Source: Marinibaculum pumilum (GTDB lineage Bacteria > Pseudomonadota > Alphaproteobacteria > Ferrovibrionales > Ferrovibrionaceae). From it: a stretch of DNA of 64,000 nucleotides. The stretch covers positions 62,001 through 126,000 of the forward strand of contig NZ_JBHRTR010000007.1 of NCBI RefSeq assembly GCF_042646425.1, written 5' to 3'. The stretch's first letter is position 1. The number at the start of each line of letters is the position of its first letter. The position numbers and the translations under genes were made by a program. The notes under the pieces are model-generated. The model made no database searches. It was not told where the DNA came from and saw only the letters and a program-made list of their open reading frames with translations. Positions 61,958 through 64,000 of the stretch are shown here, in pieces.

Positions 61958-63106
61958 CTAGAGATAGTGGCCGGACTTCTTGCGCTTGGTGTCGAGATAG
62001 AACTCGTTATGGGCGTTCGCGGCGAAGGCCAGCGGCACCCGCTCGGCGACGGTGACGCCGCAGGCTTCCAGCCCCGCCACCTTGTCGGGATTGTTGGTCA
62101 GCAGCCGCACCGCGTCGAAACCGAGGAGGCGCAGCATCTCCGCCGCCGGCAGGAATACCCTTTCATCCGCGTCGAAGCCGATCCGCAGGTTCGCCTCCAC
62201 CGTGTCGAAGCCCTGGTCCTGGATCCGGTAGGCGCGCAGCTTGTTGATCAGGCCGATGCCGCGCCCCTCCTGTGCCAGGTAGAGCAGCACGCCGCCGCCG
62301 GCGGCATCCATCTGCCGGATCGCGCCGCGCAGCTGCTCGCCGCAGTCGCAGCGCATGCTGCCCAGCAGGTCGCCGGTGAAGCATTCCGAATGGATCCGCG
62401 CCAGGACCGGCGCATGCCGGTCCGGTTGGCCGACGATCACCGCCAGATGCTCCGGTCCGCCATCGGCCGGCCGGAAGGCCTGGATCCGGGCCTGGGCGGC
62501 ATCGTGCAGCGGCAGGCGCACCGGCTGGCCGAGCGGCTTCAGCGACCGGGCCGCATATTCGTCATGCGCCAGCACGGTCTTCGGATCCAGCGCGATCAGG
62601 TCCAGTCGTCCGGCCAGCCTGTCTGCCGCCTCATCGGTCGCGGCCACCACCATCGCCGGCAGCAGCTGCGCCAGTTTCGCCAGCTTCACGGCGGCAAGGG
62701 CCGCCTCCCCCGGTGGTTCCCGAAGCCATTCGAAGGGCCCGATCAGCGGCCGGTCGAGGTCGGTGGCCGGGTCGGCCAGGTCGCGGAGGGTCCGGGCGTC
62801 CATCTCGGGGATCACCCGCACGCCGACCACCGAATGGCCGGTGCGCTTGATGTGCAGGACGGCCGCCCGGGCCGCCGTGACGAATGTCCGCACGTCGGCC
62901 TGCCCGGACCCGTCCCGGCGGGCGGCCTCGCGCAGGGTTGCCAGGGCCGGCGTGTCCAGATGCTCGGCGGCATGGGCCAGCAGCGCGCCCTGTCCGGCTT
63001 CGACCACGACCGGCAGGCCGCGCCGGAGGTCGGCGAGCGCCCGGCCGATGCGCCGATGCTGGCGGGTCGCCTGAAGGGAAGGCGCGAAGCCTTTTGCGGG
63101 GATCAT
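61958..63106 (-). CDS. ribA: GTP cyclohydrolase II with N-terminal extension
   Basis: A 382-residue riboflavin-pathway enzyme that opens the imidazole ring of GTP. The C-terminal ~190 residues are a full RibA domain: RIHSECFTGDLLGSMRCDCGEQL holds the three zinc cysteines, followed by YLAQEGRGIGLINKLRAY, LRLLGFDAVRLLTNNPDKV and the family end. The first ~180 residues resemble a degenerate RibB-like domain with no clear DHBP-synthase acidic motif, a form known in alphaproteobacteria. No FMN riboswitch is seen in the 147 bp upstream. It diverges from kynA. Confidence 0.92.
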   Translation of the reverse strand: MIPAKGFAPSLQATRQHRRIGRALADLRRGLPVVVEAGQGALLAHAAEHLDTPALATLREAARRDGSGQADVRTFVTAARAAVLHIKRTGHSVVGVRVIPEMDARTLRDLADPATDLDRPLIGPFEWLREPPGEAALAAVKLAKLAQLLPAMVVAATDEAADRLAGRLDLIALDPKTVLAHDEYAARSLKPLGQPVRLPLHDAAQARIQAFRPADGGPEHLAVIVGQPDRHAPVLARIHSECFTGDLLGSMRCDCGEQLRGAIRQMDAAGGGVLLYLAQEGRGIGLINKLRAYRIQDQGFDTVEANLRIGFDADERVFLPAAEMLRLLGFDAVRLLTNNPDKVAGLEACGVTVAERVPLAFAANAHNEFYLDTKRKKSGHYL

Positions 63107-63253
63107 GGCTGCATGCTACGCGGCCGGCACCATGTGCTGCAACGCCGGGAAAAAGCGCAGCCCGGACAATGATTTTTCCAATGCTCATGCCTCGGCGGAA
63201 TTGTAGAGTGGGGGCCGGGAACGTACATGGCCCCGGCGGGCCGGACGGTGGAA

Positions 63254-64000
63254 ATGACATCTGACAAGACCCTGGAGGAGGGAATCTTCACCGACTTCGA
63301 GGGTCGGATGTCCTATTCCGACTATCTGTGCCTCGACAAGGTGCTCGCGGCGCAGCGCCCGGTGTCGGACAGCCATGACGAACTGCTGTTCATCACCATC
63401 CACCAGGCGACAGAGCTGTGGATGAAGCTGATGCGCCATGAGGTGCTGGGCGCCACACGCAGCATTGCCGCCGACGACCTGCAGCCGGCCTTCAAGATGC
63501 TGGCCCGGGTGTCCCGCATCCAGGCGCAGATCATCCAGTCGTGGGACATCCTGTCCACCCTGACGCCCGCCGACTACCTGGCGTTCCGCGACCGGCTGGG
63601 ACAGGCCTCCGGCTTTCAGTCCGCCGGCTACCGGCTGCTGGAATTCGCGCTCGGCAACCGGGACCGGTCCCTGCTGGCGCCGTTCCGCCACGATACCGCG
63701 ATGCATGCCGAGCTTGCGGCGGCGCTCGCGGCGCCCAGCATCTATGACGAGGCCGTGCATTGCCTTGCCCGCTCGGGCTTCGAGATCGCCGAGACGGTGC
63801 TGGCGCGCGACCGCACCCAGACCTGGCAGGAGGACCGCACGGTGCTGGACGCCTGGCGGCAGGTCTATCGCGACGTCGACCGCCATTGGGACCTCTACCA
63901 GCTGGCGGAGAAGCTGGTCGATGTCGAGGACTGGTTCCAGCAATGGCGGTTCCGGCACCTCAAGACTGTCGAGCGGATCATCGGAATGCGGCGTGGTACC
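63254..64000 (+). CDS. kynA: Tryptophan 2,3-dioxygenase, 3' end cut by window
   Basis: The 249 visible codons stay open to the window edge. The enzyme is a heme dioxygenase opening the indole ring of tryptophan to N-formylkynurenine. Clear motifs are [40 protein letters not shown] (substrate-binding region), [17 protein letters not shown], and [19 protein letters not shown], whose histidine is the axial heme ligand. Only the last ~30 residues should be missing. The ATG at 63254 follows GGTGGAA. It diverges from ribA across 147 bp; other kynurenine genes may lie beyond the edge. Confidence 0.95.
   Translation, partial: MTSDKTLEEGIFTDFEGRMSYSDYLCLDKVLAAQRPVSDSHDELLFITIHQATELWMKLMRHEVLGATRSIAADDLQPAFKMLARVSRIQAQIIQSWDILSTLTPADYLAFRDRLGQASGFQSAGYRLLEFALGNRDRSLLAPFRHDTAMHAELAAALAAPSIYDEAVHCLARSGFEIAETVLARDRTQTWQEDRTVLDAWRQVYRDVDRHWDLYQLAEKLVDVEDWFQQWRFRHLKTVERIIGMRRGT

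Noticed and set aside
63107..63253. Riboswitch upstream of ribA
   Set aside because: I could not find the conserved FMN-element core (AGGGYGAAAUUCCCNACC-like) in this short divergent gap.
1..64000. CRISPR array, rRNA operon, insertion sequence or prophage
   Set aside because: No regularly spaced repeats, rRNA-like sequence, transposase, integrase or phage structural gene was found on reading both strands.

Overview
The window is GC-rich, densely packed bacterial chromosome with one 95-base assembly gap (N run at 23312-23406). It looks like an alphaproteobacterium, most likely Rhodospirillales-related. The main evidence is the mnmE-mnmG-rsmG-parA-parB block with two perfect parS palindromes, followed by holA-lptE-leuS. 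The LptE start (GCGFRPLYG), DUF3576 and DUF6489 proteins and three Porin_4-type porins agree. I do not name a genus.

Layout. 1-9 kb is metabolic: a partial 3-hydroxyisobutyrate dehydrogenase-like gene diverges from a three-gene molybdenum hydroxylase operon (FAD, 2Fe-2S and Mo subunits). Then come an FtrA/GlxA-type regulator divergent from a rhodanese gene, a SIS-domain protein, a PPK2 polyphosphate kinase and another NAD-linked dehydrogenase. 9-12.4 kb holds tRNA-Gly(GCC), a ProX-like editing protein, a CnoX-like thioredoxin/TPR protein and three small housekeeping genes. 12.4-16.8 kb is the most irregular part. The first 215 codons of comM are present as a truncated copy, followed by about 2 kb of visibly lower-GC accessory DNA (PemK/MazF-type toxin, small partner gene, possible gene relic, HEPN-like protein), and then a complete comM.

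16.8-25.2 kb is one leftward operon for an Mrp/Mnh cation/proton antiporter in the order E-F-G-DUF4040-B-C-D-D-small membrane protein-D, ending with a RidA gene. 25.4-29.6 kb is a leftward, translationally overlapping set: hybrid histidine kinase, AmpG-type permease, macrodomain protein. 29.7-35.5 kb carries a hydroxyacid-oxoacid transhydrogenase, quinone oxidoreductase, dienelactone hydrolase, O6-methylguanine methyltransferase and a YyaL/DUF255 protein. 35.6-46.8 kb is the conserved chromosome-partition and tRNA-modification block. 46.9-58 kb is an envelope region: two glycosyltransferase-like genes, a DUF3576 lipoprotein, three tandem porins each with its own terminator, a sulfotransferase, a GT9-like protein and a methyltransferase. 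The right end carries yggS, an L,D-transpeptidase, a DMT permease, an Ala/Gln/Pro-rich protein, ribA and the start of kynA.

How parts work together. ParA/ParB with parS segregate the origin region, while MnmE/MnmG modify tRNA wobble uridines and RsmG methylates 16S rRNA. The antiporter subunits would form one membrane complex. Porins, LptE, glycosyltransferases and sulfotransferase all concern the outer surface. The comM island is the best candidate for recently acquired DNA and for a little-described toxin/defence cargo.
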